A DNA stretch of 7,173 nucleotides from Chitinophagales bacterium (lineage in GTDB: Bacteria; Bacteroidota; Bacteroidia; Chitinophagales; UBA2359). The translations under genes were made by a program, and so were the position numbers. The notes beneath the pieces are model-generated. The model saw only the letters and a list, made by a program, of their open reading frames with translations, did no database searches and was not told the DNA's origin. Numbering within the stretch: position 1 is the first letter of the stretch; each line of letters begins with the position of its first letter. Of this stretch, positions 1 through 6,119 are shown piece after piece. The DNA lies in the NCBI GenBank assembly GCA_020629595.1, contig JAHDDA010000141.1, positions 1 through 7,173 on the forward strand. Reading direction: 5' to 3'.

Positions 1-55
1 GAAAAATTAAAAAAGTAAAGGTAAGCAAAATTTTACAAACTACGACTTCTCTGCC

Positions 56-84
56 AAGTTGTGCTTAGTTTTTGTTAGCAACTT
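56..84. repeat. Imperfect stem-loop at the 3' end of the YwqK-like gene
   Basis: AAGTTG at 56-61 is the reverse complement of CAACTT at 79-84, a 6-bp stem. After a two-base bulge (62-63), CT at 64-65 can pair with AG at 77-78, leaving an 11-nt loop. The right arm contains one copy of the 9-mer GTTAGCAAC (74-82) and touches the last base of the neighbouring stop codon. No T-tract follows on either strand, so a Rho-independent terminator is unlikely. A short stem with bulged bases next to a stop codon recalls a folded integron attC site, but that is inference only. Confidence 0.4.
74..82. repeat. Left arm of the 9-bp inverted repeat flanking the YwqK-like gene
   Basis: GTTAGCAAC on the plus strand. 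Its exact reverse complement, GTTGCTAAC, occurs at 759-767 on the other side of the gene. Read along the gene (minus strand), this copy begins one base after the TAA stop. The close fit of the pair to the gene boundaries is seen directly; the meaning (cassette boundary, recombination site or chance) is not settled. Confidence 0.6.
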
Positions 85-746
85 TAGTCTCTTTTTTCTT
101 CAACATTTAAGAGTTTACCATCTTCATCAAAACTATACCAAATTCCAGTTTCAACAGATTTAAAACCAAGTATTCTTTTATCGTCAATAATTTTATCTGT
201 ATCAAAATCATAAACTTTTATAATAATGGTATCTTGTTTAACTCCAAACATTTTTATTGTTTTTAACCCACCATTTTCATAATAAGAATAAACTCCACCA
301 GAAAGTAGAGAATCATAAAAACCATTTTCATCTGAAATAATGGAATAATTTCTTTTCTCCTTAATCTTTCCACAAGGATAATACTCAAAATAATCTCCAA
401 TCAAGTAATTTCTATAAAAATATGATTCAGTCTTTTTATTTCCATTAGAATAGAATTCTATCCATTTTCCATTTTTGTAATAATGATCTACTCCTTGAAA
501 TCCTAATATTTCTCCTTTAAAAATTAATGTTCCATTTTCAAAATGCTTGTATTGTCCTCGTGGTTGAGAATAAAACCTAACTATTGATGTATCTCCATTC
601 AATGGTACATAAAATCCAGTTGAGTCAATTTTTCTCATACTCCAATCTTCTTCAGAAACAGATACAAAAAGAAAATAATCTTCAACTTGACAATAAGCTG
701 TACTACTTACCAAAATAAATATGATTATCAATAAATGTTTACACAT
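84..746 (-). CDS. Secreted YwqK/MORN-2-like repeat protein
   Basis: This predicted exported protein of 220 residues has no assignable enzymatic role. Residues 1-20 form a signal peptide: a short Lys/His n-region, the hydrophobic run LLIIIFILV, and an 'AYCQ' end typical of Bacteroidota. The Cys does not sit in a proper lipobox, so signal peptidase I is more likely than lipoprotein processing. The mature part repeats a Y-x-N-G / G-x-Y-x-Y-x-x-x-G pattern at about residues 67-82, 89-134, 150-167 and 200-217, as in MORN_2 / YwqK-type proteins. Databases often label these 'toxin-antitoxin system YwqK family antitoxin', but no toxin gene is visible, so I do not adopt that role. I start at ATG (744-746); a TTG lies directly upstream in frame (747-749) and would add one residue. 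There is no convincing ribosome binding site. The gene stands alone between inverted 9-mers. Confidence 0.75.
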   Translation of the reverse strand: MCKHLLIIIFILVSSTAYCQVEDYFLFVSVSEEDWSMRKIDSTGFYVPLNGDTSIVRFYSQPRGQYKHFENGTLIFKGEILGFQGVDHYYKNGKWIEFYSNGNKKTESYFYRNYLIGDYFEYYPCGKIKEKRNYSIISDENGFYDSLLSGGVYSYYENGGLKTIKMFGVKQDTIIIKVYDFDTDKIIDDKRILGFKSVETGIWYSFDEDGKLLNVEEKRD

Positions 747-758
747 CAAGTTTGGATT

Positions 759-767
759 GTTGCTAAC
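759..767. repeat. Right arm of the 9-bp inverted repeat flanking the YwqK-like gene
   Basis: GTTGCTAAC on the plus strand, exact reverse complement of 74-82. Along the gene (minus strand) it reads GTTAGCAAC and ends 12 nt before the ATG. Beyond the nine bases the two copies do not match, so the shared unit is short. The remaining intergenic stretch up to 813 shows no other clear structure. Confidence 0.6.
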
Positions 768-813
768 TAGTAAATAAACACACCTTTCTACAAAATTTAG
801 AATGTAATTGTAC

Positions 814-835
814 TAAAGAAGATTAATCTTCTTTA
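814..835. repeat. Perfect 22-bp palindrome over a stop codon
   Basis: TAAAGAAGATT (814-824) is followed at once by its exact reverse complement (825-835). The palindrome covers the last codons and the TAA stop (823-825) of the InsA-like gene. As RNA it would need to open a few central bases to form a loop, and no U-tract follows, so it is a poor intrinsic terminator. A fully symmetrical site of this length could bind a dimeric protein. Part of the match could come by chance from the AT-rich Lys/Glu/Asp codons of the C-terminus. Confidence 0.6.
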
Positions 836-1269
836 ATCCTCCACTTCATTAACATATATTTTTCACCAATTTTGGCAACAGAAAATCCATATCCTGCAAT
901 ATCTTTTTCTTTAAATTCTACAAAATCGGGAATACCCAAAAAGTTAGATAACTCTTTTCTATCTAACATTTGATAATCAAAGGCTGCTTTATCAATTTCA
1001 GGCACTTCGTTGAAATACTGTTTTACCCATTTCATAACGGTTACATGACTTATACCTAAAATTCTTTCAATTTCTCTATATCCTAAGCCTTGTAAATAAA
1101 GCTGAAGGGCTTTAACAACATAATAATTGTCTAAACGCTTGCCCAGTTTATTTACAGTAAAGAAGTAATTGCAATCTTTACAGTTGTAACGCTGTTTGCC
1201 TTTTACTCTACCGCTTTTTATAATCCAATCGGAATTGCATCTGGGACATTTTATCTTATTATCAGCCAT
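823..1269 (-). CDS. Orphan IS1 InsA-like zinc-ribbon/HTH DNA-binding protein
   Basis: This 148-residue predicted DNA-binding protein has a zinc ribbon at its N-terminus, with C8-x2-C11 and C30-x2-C33 as metal ligands. A helix-turn-helix follows at about residues 53-84, including GYREIERILGISHVTVMKW. This ribbon-plus-HTH order is that of InsA, the DNA-binding part of IS1-type transposases. InsA is about 90 residues; here a further 60 or so follow (85-148) that I do not recognise and that contain no DDE catalytic triad. No InsB-like frame lies next to it, and I saw no terminal repeats or target duplication. I therefore read it as a stand-alone regulator derived from, or parallel to, a transposase, rather than an active insertion sequence; a decayed remnant is the alternative, although the frame is intact. 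The start is ATG in MADNKIKC, which puts the ribbon at the N-terminus as in the family. The 45 nt upstream hold an inverted repeat that might be an operator. Confidence 0.75.
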   Translation of the reverse strand: MADNKIKCPRCNSDWIIKSGRVKGKQRYNCKDCNYFFTVNKLGKRLDNYYVVKALQLYLQGLGYREIERILGISHVTVMKWVKQYFNEVPEIDKAAFDYQMLDRKELSNFLGIPDFVEFKEKDIAGYGFSVAKIGEKYMLMKWRIKED

Positions 1270-1282
1270 AGGGTAAATATAG

Positions 1283-1306
1283 CTATACTTTTTGAAAGTT
1301 GTATAG
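1283..1306. repeat. Small inverted repeat upstream of the InsA-like gene
   Basis: CTATAC (1283-1288) and GTATAG (1301-1306) are exact inverted copies separated by 12 nt. They lie in the 45-nt gap between the InsA-like gene start and the lipoprotein gene stop. It could be an operator for the DNA-binding protein or a weak hairpin after the lipoprotein gene. Six base pairs in AT-rich DNA is close to chance. Confidence 0.3.
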
Positions 1307-1314
1307 TTTTAAAC

Positions 1315-2400
1315 TTACTTTGCTACATAAATATCGGTATAAATAGGAAAGTGGTCGCTAATTCCTCCGTAATATTCTTTTCCAAAGGTGCGGTTTGCCA
1401 TTTTGCCATACTTTGGATGCTCGTATATCATAAAGTCTTTTTGTACTATATTAAAATATTTATCATTGGTAACAATGTTATTTTTACCAGTTAGCATATT
1501 GCCAGATACAATTATATGGTCTAACATATTTATATCGCCTTTGTAATTGTAAGAGCCTTGGTTATTTCTATATGCAGGATATGCTAAATTGTATAAAGCT
1601 GTTTTTTCAAAGTTATCAACAGCATCAGGGTTTTTTGCCTTCAATGTTTTAGCAATGCTTAAATTGGCTGGCTCATCATTAAAATCGCCCATAATGATAA
1701 TTTTATCATTTTCATTTTTGGCTAAAATTTTATCGGTGCGTTTTGCCACTTCTTTTGCAGCGGCTATCCTTGCTTCATCGGGGCTTCTACGAGAGGGCCA
1801 ATGATTAACGAAAATATGAACCGTTTCTTTGTCTAATTTTCCAGAAACATATAAAATTTCTCTTGTAAAGTCTTTTTCAAGTTTACCTCTATCATTTTTT
1901 ACTTCTGGAAGGTTTACTTGAATAAAATCTTTTTCTTTTACAGAAAAAACTTTTTTATTATACAATAATGCAACATCAATACCTCTTTCATCAGGAGAAT
2001 CATTGTGAACAACGCCCCAATCTTTTTCTCCAATTGTTTTAGCTAAATCTTCAACAACTTTCTTATTTTCTACTTCACTAAATCCTATTAAGTCAGGTGT
2101 TTCAGCTACATTAATCACTTTTTTTAAATCGTTCAGCTTTTTTTTGTAGCGTTCAGGCGTCCATTGCATATTAGATGTTGGTAAATATTCATTATCTCCT
2201 TTATTGTTAGGATCATCTACTGTATCAAATAGGTTTTCAATGTTATAAAACATTACCCTAATTTTTTCACCTTTTATACTTGCTGTTGTATCTCCTTTAC
2301 TAAGCAACTTTTTTTGTTCTTTTACTTCAGAAGATGGATTGCAAGCATTTAAAAACAATAATGCTATTAGTAAAATATTCATTTTTAGATTTGTATTCAT
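1315..2400 (-). CDS. Endonuclease/exonuclease/phosphatase-family lipoprotein
   Basis: This 361-residue predicted lipoprotein hydrolase belongs to the Mg-dependent phosphodiesterase superfamily that includes exonuclease III, DNase I and inositol phosphatases. The signal sequence ends in the lipobox LNAC (17-20), so Cys20 should be lipidated and the protein membrane-anchored outside the cytoplasm. The family motifs come in order: N53 in FYNIENLFD; E109 in GFSEVEN (metal ligand); H200 in NHWPSRR; D239 and N241 in MGDFND; DH at 294-295; and the terminal D349-H350 in ISDHFP. All key residues are present, so it should be active. The substrate cannot be read from sequence; extracellular nucleic acid or a phosphodiester is plausible. 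Length is normal for secreted Bacteroidota members. The start ATG gives MNTNLKMN; an in-frame ATG at residue 7 would still give a usable signal peptide. It is probably transcribed alone from a promoter near 2435-2442. Confidence 0.88.
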   Translation of the reverse strand: MNTNLKMNILLIALLFLNACNPSSEVKEQKKLLSKGDTTASIKGEKIRVMFYNIENLFDTVDDPNNKGDNEYLPTSNMQWTPERYKKKLNDLKKVINVAETPDLIGFSEVENKKVVEDLAKTIGEKDWGVVHNDSPDERGIDVALLYNKKVFSVKEKDFIQVNLPEVKNDRGKLEKDFTREILYVSGKLDKETVHIFVNHWPSRRSPDEARIAAAKEVAKRTDKILAKNENDKIIIMGDFNDEPANLSIAKTLKAKNPDAVDNFEKTALYNLAYPAYRNNQGSYNYKGDINMLDHIIVSGNMLTGKNNIVTNDKYFNIVQKDFMIYEHPKYGKMANRTFGKEYYGGISDHFPIYTDIYVAK

Positions 2401-2434
2401 AAGACTTGTTTGGGATAAGGTTGTTTAAATTTAA

Positions 2435-2442
2435 CAAATATA
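2435..2442 (-). promoter_or_regulatory. Candidate -7 promoter element for the lipoprotein gene
   Basis: On the minus strand this reads TATATTTG, an exact fit to the Bacteroidota -7 consensus TAnnTTTG, 34 nt before the ATG of the lipoprotein gene. No TTG-type -33 element is visible at the usual distance upstream. The call rests on one short box in AT-rich DNA. Confidence 0.35.
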
Positions 2443-2475
2443 TTTATAGGTGAAATTTATTTTTGTTTAAAACTT

Positions 2476-2516
2476 ACTTAAATGTCATTTCTTGTTTGTT
2501 TTCAAGTAATTTAAGT
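2476..2516 (-). terminator. Weak stem-loop at the end of the galE operon
   Basis: ACTTAAAT (2476-2483) pairs with ATTTAAGT (2509-2516). Inside, CTTG (2491-2494) can pair with CAAG (2503-2506) around an 8-nt loop. On the minus strand the hairpin starts across the galE stop codon (2511-2513) and lies where the operon should end. It has almost no GC pairs and no clean U-tract after it, so termination is only a possibility. Confidence 0.25.
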
Positions 2517-3521
2517 CAATTTTTTATTCCATTCCCAAGCCGAAAGCATCATGTCGTCTAAGCTATATTGTGGTTCCCAGCCCAAACTTTTTCGAGTCTT
2601 AGCATTGTCAGCGTAAACGGCAACTACATCACCAGCTCTGCGTTCTGCAATTTCATAATTCAATTTTTGATTTGCAGTTTTTTCAAAGGCATTAATCATT
2701 TCTAAAACTGAAACACCATCTCCAGAACCTATGTTAAACACTTCGTAATTGTCTTCATTTTTATTTTCAACCAAATATTTTAATGCTAAAGTATGGGCGT
2801 GTGCTACATCCATTACGTGTACATAATCTCTAATACAAGAGCCATCACGAGTAGGGTAGTCGTTGCCAAATACTTTAAGTAATTGACGTTTACCTAGAGC
2901 AGTTTCCATTATTACAGGTTGTAAGTTTTGTGGTGGACCGTAAGGAATTTCTCCAATACAAGCAGTTGGGTGAGCTCCAATTGGATTAAAGTATCGTAAA
3001 GCAATGAAGTTGTTTTTACTTACTTTAGCTACATCTCTTATCATATCTTCGCCAATACGCTTTGAATTACCATAGGGCGATTCTGCTTCTTGACGTGGTG
3101 TTAGTTCTGTTACAGGAAGTTCTGTTGTGTTTCCATAAACAGAACAAGAAGAAGAAAAAACAAAATTTTTAATTCCAAATTCCTCCACTAGTTCCAGTAA
3201 ATTGATTTGTGAAACTAAATTATTTCTATAATATTCTAATGGAATTTGAACAGATTCGCCAACAGCTTTAAATGCAGCAAAATGAATAATACCTTCAATG
3301 TTTTTTTCTTGCTCGAAAACACTTTTTACAGCTGCTTTATCACATAAATCAATGGTGTAATTTTTTATTTTTTTACCAAATTGATTTTCAATAGCATTTA
3401 TATGTTGTGTAGTTGAACGTGAATTATTATCAATATTTACAATTTCGTAATCGTTTTCTAATAAATCTATAATGGTATGAGCACCTATATATCCACATCC
3501 ACCAGTAACTAATATTTTCAT
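2511..3521 (-). CDS. galE: UDP-glucose 4-epimerase
   Basis: This cytoplasmic NAD-dependent enzyme interconverts UDP-glucose and UDP-galactose (Leloir pathway), supplying galactose units for surface glycans. The 336 residues match the usual GalE length. The Rossmann fingerprint GGCGYIG is at 7-13, with the NAD-binding acidic residue in NIDNNSRS (29-36). The active site has the serine stretch FSSSCSVYG (122-130) and the Y150-x3-K154 pair in SPYGNSK. Further GalE signatures are RYFNPIGAHP (176-185), IPYGPPQNLQP (192-202) and IRDYVHVMD (230-238). Together these separate it from other extended SDRs with good confidence; whether it also accepts N-acetylated sugars cannot be told. It is the last gene of the minus-strand operon, 6 nt after the upstream epimerase stop, so it is likely co-transcribed and translationally coupled. 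The ATG is fixed by the Rossmann motif. Confidence 0.95.
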   Translation of the reverse strand: MKILVTGGCGYIGAHTIIDLLENDYEIVNIDNNSRSTTQHINAIENQFGKKIKNYTIDLCDKAAVKSVFEQEKNIEGIIHFAAFKAVGESVQIPLEYYRNNLVSQINLLELVEEFGIKNFVFSSSCSVYGNTTELPVTELTPRQEAESPYGNSKRIGEDMIRDVAKVSKNNFIALRYFNPIGAHPTACIGEIPYGPPQNLQPVIMETALGKRQLLKVFGNDYPTRDGSCIRDYVHVMDVAHAHTLALKYLVENKNEDNYEVFNIGSGDGVSVLEMINAFEKTANQKLNYEIAERRAGDVVAVYADNAKTRKSLGWEPQYSLDDMMLSAWEWNKKLT

Positions 3522-3527
3522 TAATCT

Positions 3528-4469
3528 TTAATTTTCTATTGATCTTTCTGGGCTTCTAAGTTGTATTATTTGTTGTAAGCCTTCAGTTAGACTTGTAAAT
3601 TTTCTGTTTAGTAACTTATTCATCTTTAAAATGCAGGGTTGGCGGCGTTGCATATCGCCACGCTTTCTTGCAGGCTTAAATATTAATTCTGAAGACGAAT
3701 TAGTTAATTCAATTATGGTTTCAGCTAATTCTAAAATCGAATATTCTTTATTGTTTCCAATGTTTACTACATCGTTCACAAATTGCTTGTTTTCAAGTGC
3801 ATTACAACAGGCATCTAAATGATCGTTGATGAAACAAAAAGTTCTTGATTGAGAACCATCGCCATAAATTGTTATGGGTTCGTTTTGAATGGCTTTATCA
3901 ATAAATCTTGAAACAACAAAGTCGGGGCTTTGGTTAGGTCCATAGGTGTTAAAAAATCGGAAAATTGTGTAATCTAAATTATGCTCTTGTTTAAAAGATT
4001 CACAATAAGATTCGCCAACGCTTTTAACAATAGAGTAGGGCAGTCTTGCATTTAAAGGTGTACTTTCTTCATTTTGAGGAAATTCTTTTGAAATACCATA
4101 AACTTCAGATGAAGAAGCATAAAAAACTCTTTCAATGCTATGCTCTACACAGTTTGATAAGATGTTTTTAAAACCCTCTATGTCGTGTAAAACAAAAAGT
4201 GGATTTTCTAGTGTTCTTCTTACACCTACAACAGCCGCATAATGAAAAACATAATTAATTTCGTTTTTGAAAAATACTTCAGCCATATCAACTGTGTTAT
4301 TCACATCGGCATTTATAAATGTAACATTGTTTGCCTGTGGTATATTTTCGATTTTACCAGTTAGTAAATTATCAACTATTAATATATTATACTTTGGATT
4401 TTTAGCTAATCTTTCGGCTAATGAACTACCAATAAAGCCAGCTCCACCTGTTATTAATATGTTTTTCAT
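3528..4469 (-). CDS. Extended-SDR nucleotide-sugar epimerase/dehydratase
   Basis: This 313-residue NAD(P)-dependent enzyme acts on a nucleotide-linked sugar. Its Rossmann motif GGAGFIG lies at 8-14, IVDNLLTG (31-38) follows the second strand, and HYAAVVGV is at 76-83. The active site consists of ASSSEVYG (118-125) and Y145-x3-K149 in PYSIVKS. Later motifs are RFFNTYGPNQ (171-180), IYGDGSQSRTFCFI (201-214) and a C-terminal RRQPCILKMNKLL (275-287). The 'GSQSRTFCFI' and late 'RRxP' segments resemble UDP-glucuronate decarboxylases and related epimerases more than GalE. The substrate is not assignable. RmlB is unlikely: the expected TDEVYG motif is SSEVYG here, and RmlB is longer. It lies 6 nt from both rfbA upstream and galE downstream, so it belongs to the same sugar operon. 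Protein naming should stay at family level. Confidence 0.88.
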   Translation of the reverse strand: MKNILITGGAGFIGSSLAERLAKNPKYNILIVDNLLTGKIENIPQANNVTFINADVNNTVDMAEVFFKNEINYVFHYAAVVGVRRTLENPLFVLHDIEGFKNILSNCVEHSIERVFYASSSEVYGISKEFPQNEESTPLNARLPYSIVKSVGESYCESFKQEHNLDYTIFRFFNTYGPNQSPDFVVSRFIDKAIQNEPITIYGDGSQSRTFCFINDHLDACCNALENKQFVNDVVNIGNNKEYSILELAETIIELTNSSSELIFKPARKRGDMQRRQPCILKMNKLLNRKFTSLTEGLQQIIQLRSPERSIEN

Positions 4470-4475
4470 TCAGTT

Positions 4476-5333
4476 TTATATAAGACTTAATAAATACTCG
4501 CCATATCCACTTTTTAAAAGTGGTTGTGCAAGTTTTTCTAATTGTTTATTGGAAATAAACTCATTTCTGAAGGCAATTTCTTCAATACAACCAACTTTTA
4601 ATCCCTGTCTTTGTTCAATAACCTGTACAAAATTACTTGCTTGCATTAAAGAATCAAAAGTGCCTGTGTCTAACCAAGCTGTACCTCTTTCTAAAATAGA
4701 TACCTTTAGTTTTTTTTGTTCGAGATATACTTTGTTTACATCGGTAATTTCATATTCTCCACGTGCTGAAGGTTGAAGATTTTTTGCAATTTCAATAACA
4801 TTGTTATCATAAAAATATAGTCCAGGAACTGCATAATTCGATTTAGGGCTTTGGGGTTTCTCTTCAATAGAAATAGCGATTTTACTTTCATCAAATTCAA
4901 CAACTCCGTATCTTTCTGGATCTGATACGTGATAAGCGAAAATTGTTGCACCAGTAATGTTGTAATTTTGTTTTAGTGCATAACCTAATCCTGTTCCATA
5001 AAAAATATTGTCTCCTAAAATTAGAGCAACAGCATCATTTTTAATAAATTCTTCGCCAATAACAAATGCTTGAGCTAAACCATTTGGCTTCTCTTGAACC
5101 TTGTATTCAAATCTACAACCTAAGTTTTTACCGTCACCTAATAAATTTTTAAATAATGGTAAATGTTCGGGGGTTGAAATAATTAGAATTTCATTTATTC
5201 CAGCCATCATTAAAGTAGATAGTGGGTAATAAATCATTGGTTTGTCATAAATGGGCATTAACTGCTTGCTTATTCCTAATGTTATTGGGTAAAGCCTTGT
5301 TCCAGAACCACCAGCAAGTATAATTCCTTTCAT
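4476..5333 (-). CDS. rfbA: Glucose-1-phosphate thymidylyltransferase
   Basis: This cytoplasmic nucleotidyltransferase joins glucose-1-phosphate and dTTP to give dTDP-glucose and pyrophosphate, the first step to dTDP-rhamnose and other dTDP-deoxysugars. The 285 residues match the usual RmlA/RfbA length of about 290. The nucleotide-binding signature GGSGTRLYP is at 8-16, with K23 in SKQLMPIYDKPMIYYPLS. ALILGDNIFYG (103-113) carries the metal-binding Asp108, VEFDE is at 145-149 and IEEKPQSPKS at 156-165. EYEITDVN (193-200) and WLDTGTFDSL (220-229) complete the family set. No inactivating change is visible. The rest of the dTDP-rhamnose pathway (rmlB, C, D) is not in the window, so the final sugar is unknown. 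The gene starts 23 nt after trmH and ends 6 nt before the SDR gene, which suggests one transcript. Confidence 0.95.
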   Translation of the reverse strand: MKGIILAGGSGTRLYPITLGISKQLMPIYDKPMIYYPLSTLMMAGINEILIISTPEHLPLFKNLLGDGKNLGCRFEYKVQEKPNGLAQAFVIGEEFIKNDAVALILGDNIFYGTGLGYALKQNYNITGATIFAYHVSDPERYGVVEFDESKIAISIEEKPQSPKSNYAVPGLYFYDNNVIEIAKNLQPSARGEYEITDVNKVYLEQKKLKVSILERGTAWLDTGTFDSLMQASNFVQVIEQRQGLKVGCIEEIAFRNEFISNKQLEKLAQPLLKSGYGEYLLSLI

Positions 5334-5356
5334 AATTTTGTTATAAAAAAGCGTAA

Positions 5357-5941
5357 TTACTTATTAGACCATTCAGTAAAAATGGCTTTTTGTTCAACGG
5401 TTGAAAAAGTTGGTTTATTATACATATCCGCAATTTCTCTTTGTCTTAAGCATTCGTATAAACTTACTGCACAAGCAACTGAAATATTTAAACTTTGAAT
5501 AAGTCCGTATTGTGGAATAATAAAATTGGCATCACATAAAGCAAGTGCATTATCACTTACGCCATCTTTTTCATTTCCAAAAAGTAAAGCACAGCTTTCT
5601 GTAAGTTTTAAATTGTATAAAGAATTTGGGTTTTCTTGGTTTAAATGAGTTGCATAAATAGAATTGTATTTTTTTCTAACATCATTAATACATTCATCAA
5701 GATTGAAGTAATAATTGATTGTAAGCCATTTACTTGCACTTGCAGAACTTCTTTTACCTAAACTTTTCTGTAACTTTTCTTCGGTATAAACAATGTAAAC
5801 TTCATAAATGCCTACCGCATCACAACTTCTTAAAACAGCAGAGATATTGTGAGGATCGTGAACATTTTCTAAAATTATTGTTAATCCTTTTTGCTTTTTT
5901 GAAATAACATTTTTTAGTTTTTGTTCTCTTTCTAAAGTCAT
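5357..5941 (-). CDS. trmH: tRNA/rRNA 2'-O-ribose methyltransferase, TrmH (SpoU) type
   Basis: This SAM-dependent methyltransferase has the trefoil-knot SPOUT fold and most likely makes Gm18 in the D-loop of tRNAs. The three SpoU motifs are present: motif 1 is ENVHDPHNISAVLRSCDA (25-42) with the catalytic-type Arg38; motif 2 is LLFGNEKDGVS (119-129); motif 3 is IPQYGLIQSLNISVACAVSL (142-161). The segment up to CLRQREIADMY (164-174) follows E. coli TrmH, including SLNxSVA and the RQR tail, which favours TrmH over the 23S rRNA enzyme RlmB. RlmB also carries an N-terminal substrate domain that is missing here. At 194 residues it is shorter than E. coli TrmH (about 229), mainly at the termini. It is the first gene of the minus-strand run, upstream of the sugar-nucleotide genes; no functional link to them is known to me. 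The ATG is the only sensible start. Confidence 0.88.
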   Translation of the reverse strand: MTLEREQKLKNVISKKQKGLTIILENVHDPHNISAVLRSCDAVGIYEVYIVYTEEKLQKSLGKRSSASASKWLTINYYFNLDECINDVRKKYNSIYATHLNQENPNSLYNLKLTESCALLFGNEKDGVSDNALALCDANFIIPQYGLIQSLNISVACAVSLYECLRQREIADMYNKPTFSTVEQKAIFTEWSNK

Positions 5942-5985
5942 TATTGTAAAGTCATTTTTGCTAAGGGAAATGTTAAAAACAGTTG

Positions 5986-5993
5986 CAAATTTA
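5986..5993 (-). promoter_or_regulatory. Candidate -7 promoter element for trmH and the sugar operon
   Basis: On the minus strand this reads TAAATTTG, an exact fit to the Bacteroidota TAnnTTTG element, 44 nt before the trmH ATG. Upstream, TTAG (6015-6018) at a 21-nt spacing is a poor -33 element. It lies in the 178-nt divergent region with the thioesterase gene. No other promoter-like box is seen in the short gaps further down the operon. Confidence 0.35.
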
Positions 5994-6119
5994 AGTTTTT
6001 TAGCGTTAAAGGCACTAATTATTCACATTGAATTGTTTAAAAAATCTTAAAAGAAATGTAACAAGAGTATTAAGCAGACAAGCAACACTTGGAATATATT
6101 TACCATTGAAATTTAATTT

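Noticed and set aside
747..749. TTG as start codon of the YwqK-like gene
   Set aside because: The ATG directly after it is the stronger start and gives the same signal peptide.
84..1269. A complete insertion sequence or a toxin-antitoxin pair formed by the first two genes
   Set aside because: No DDE catalytic domain, terminal repeats or target duplication are visible. The 'antitoxin' label of YwqK-like proteins is a database name, and the neighbour is a DNA-binding protein with no toxin motif.
1274..1281. TATATTTA on the minus strand as promoter of the InsA-like gene
   Set aside because: It lacks the final G of TAnnTTTG, has no TTG upstream at the right distance, and would place transcription start almost on the ATG.
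1589..1804. Plus-strand open frame of 71 codons inside the lipoprotein gene
   Set aside because: It is antisense to the catalytic NHWPS and GDFND region of an intact gene; no ribosome binding site or family match.
3631..3822. Plus-strand open frame of 63 codons inside the SDR gene
   Set aside because: It is a shadow of a conserved gene, with no independent coding signal.
4267..4776. Plus-strand open frame of 169 codons across the rfbA/SDR gene junction
   Set aside because: It is antisense to two clear enzymes over their conserved motifs, has no recognisable family pattern and is Ser/Ile/Phe-rich as expected of a shadow frame.
4736..4951. Second minus-strand frame of 71 codons within rfbA
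   Set aside because: It is an out-of-phase shadow over the conserved middle of rfbA; no frameshift is needed there because rfbA is complete.
6095..6102. TATATTTA as promoter of the thioesterase gene
   Set aside because: It misses the final G of the consensus and has no -33 element at a proper spacing; too weak to list.
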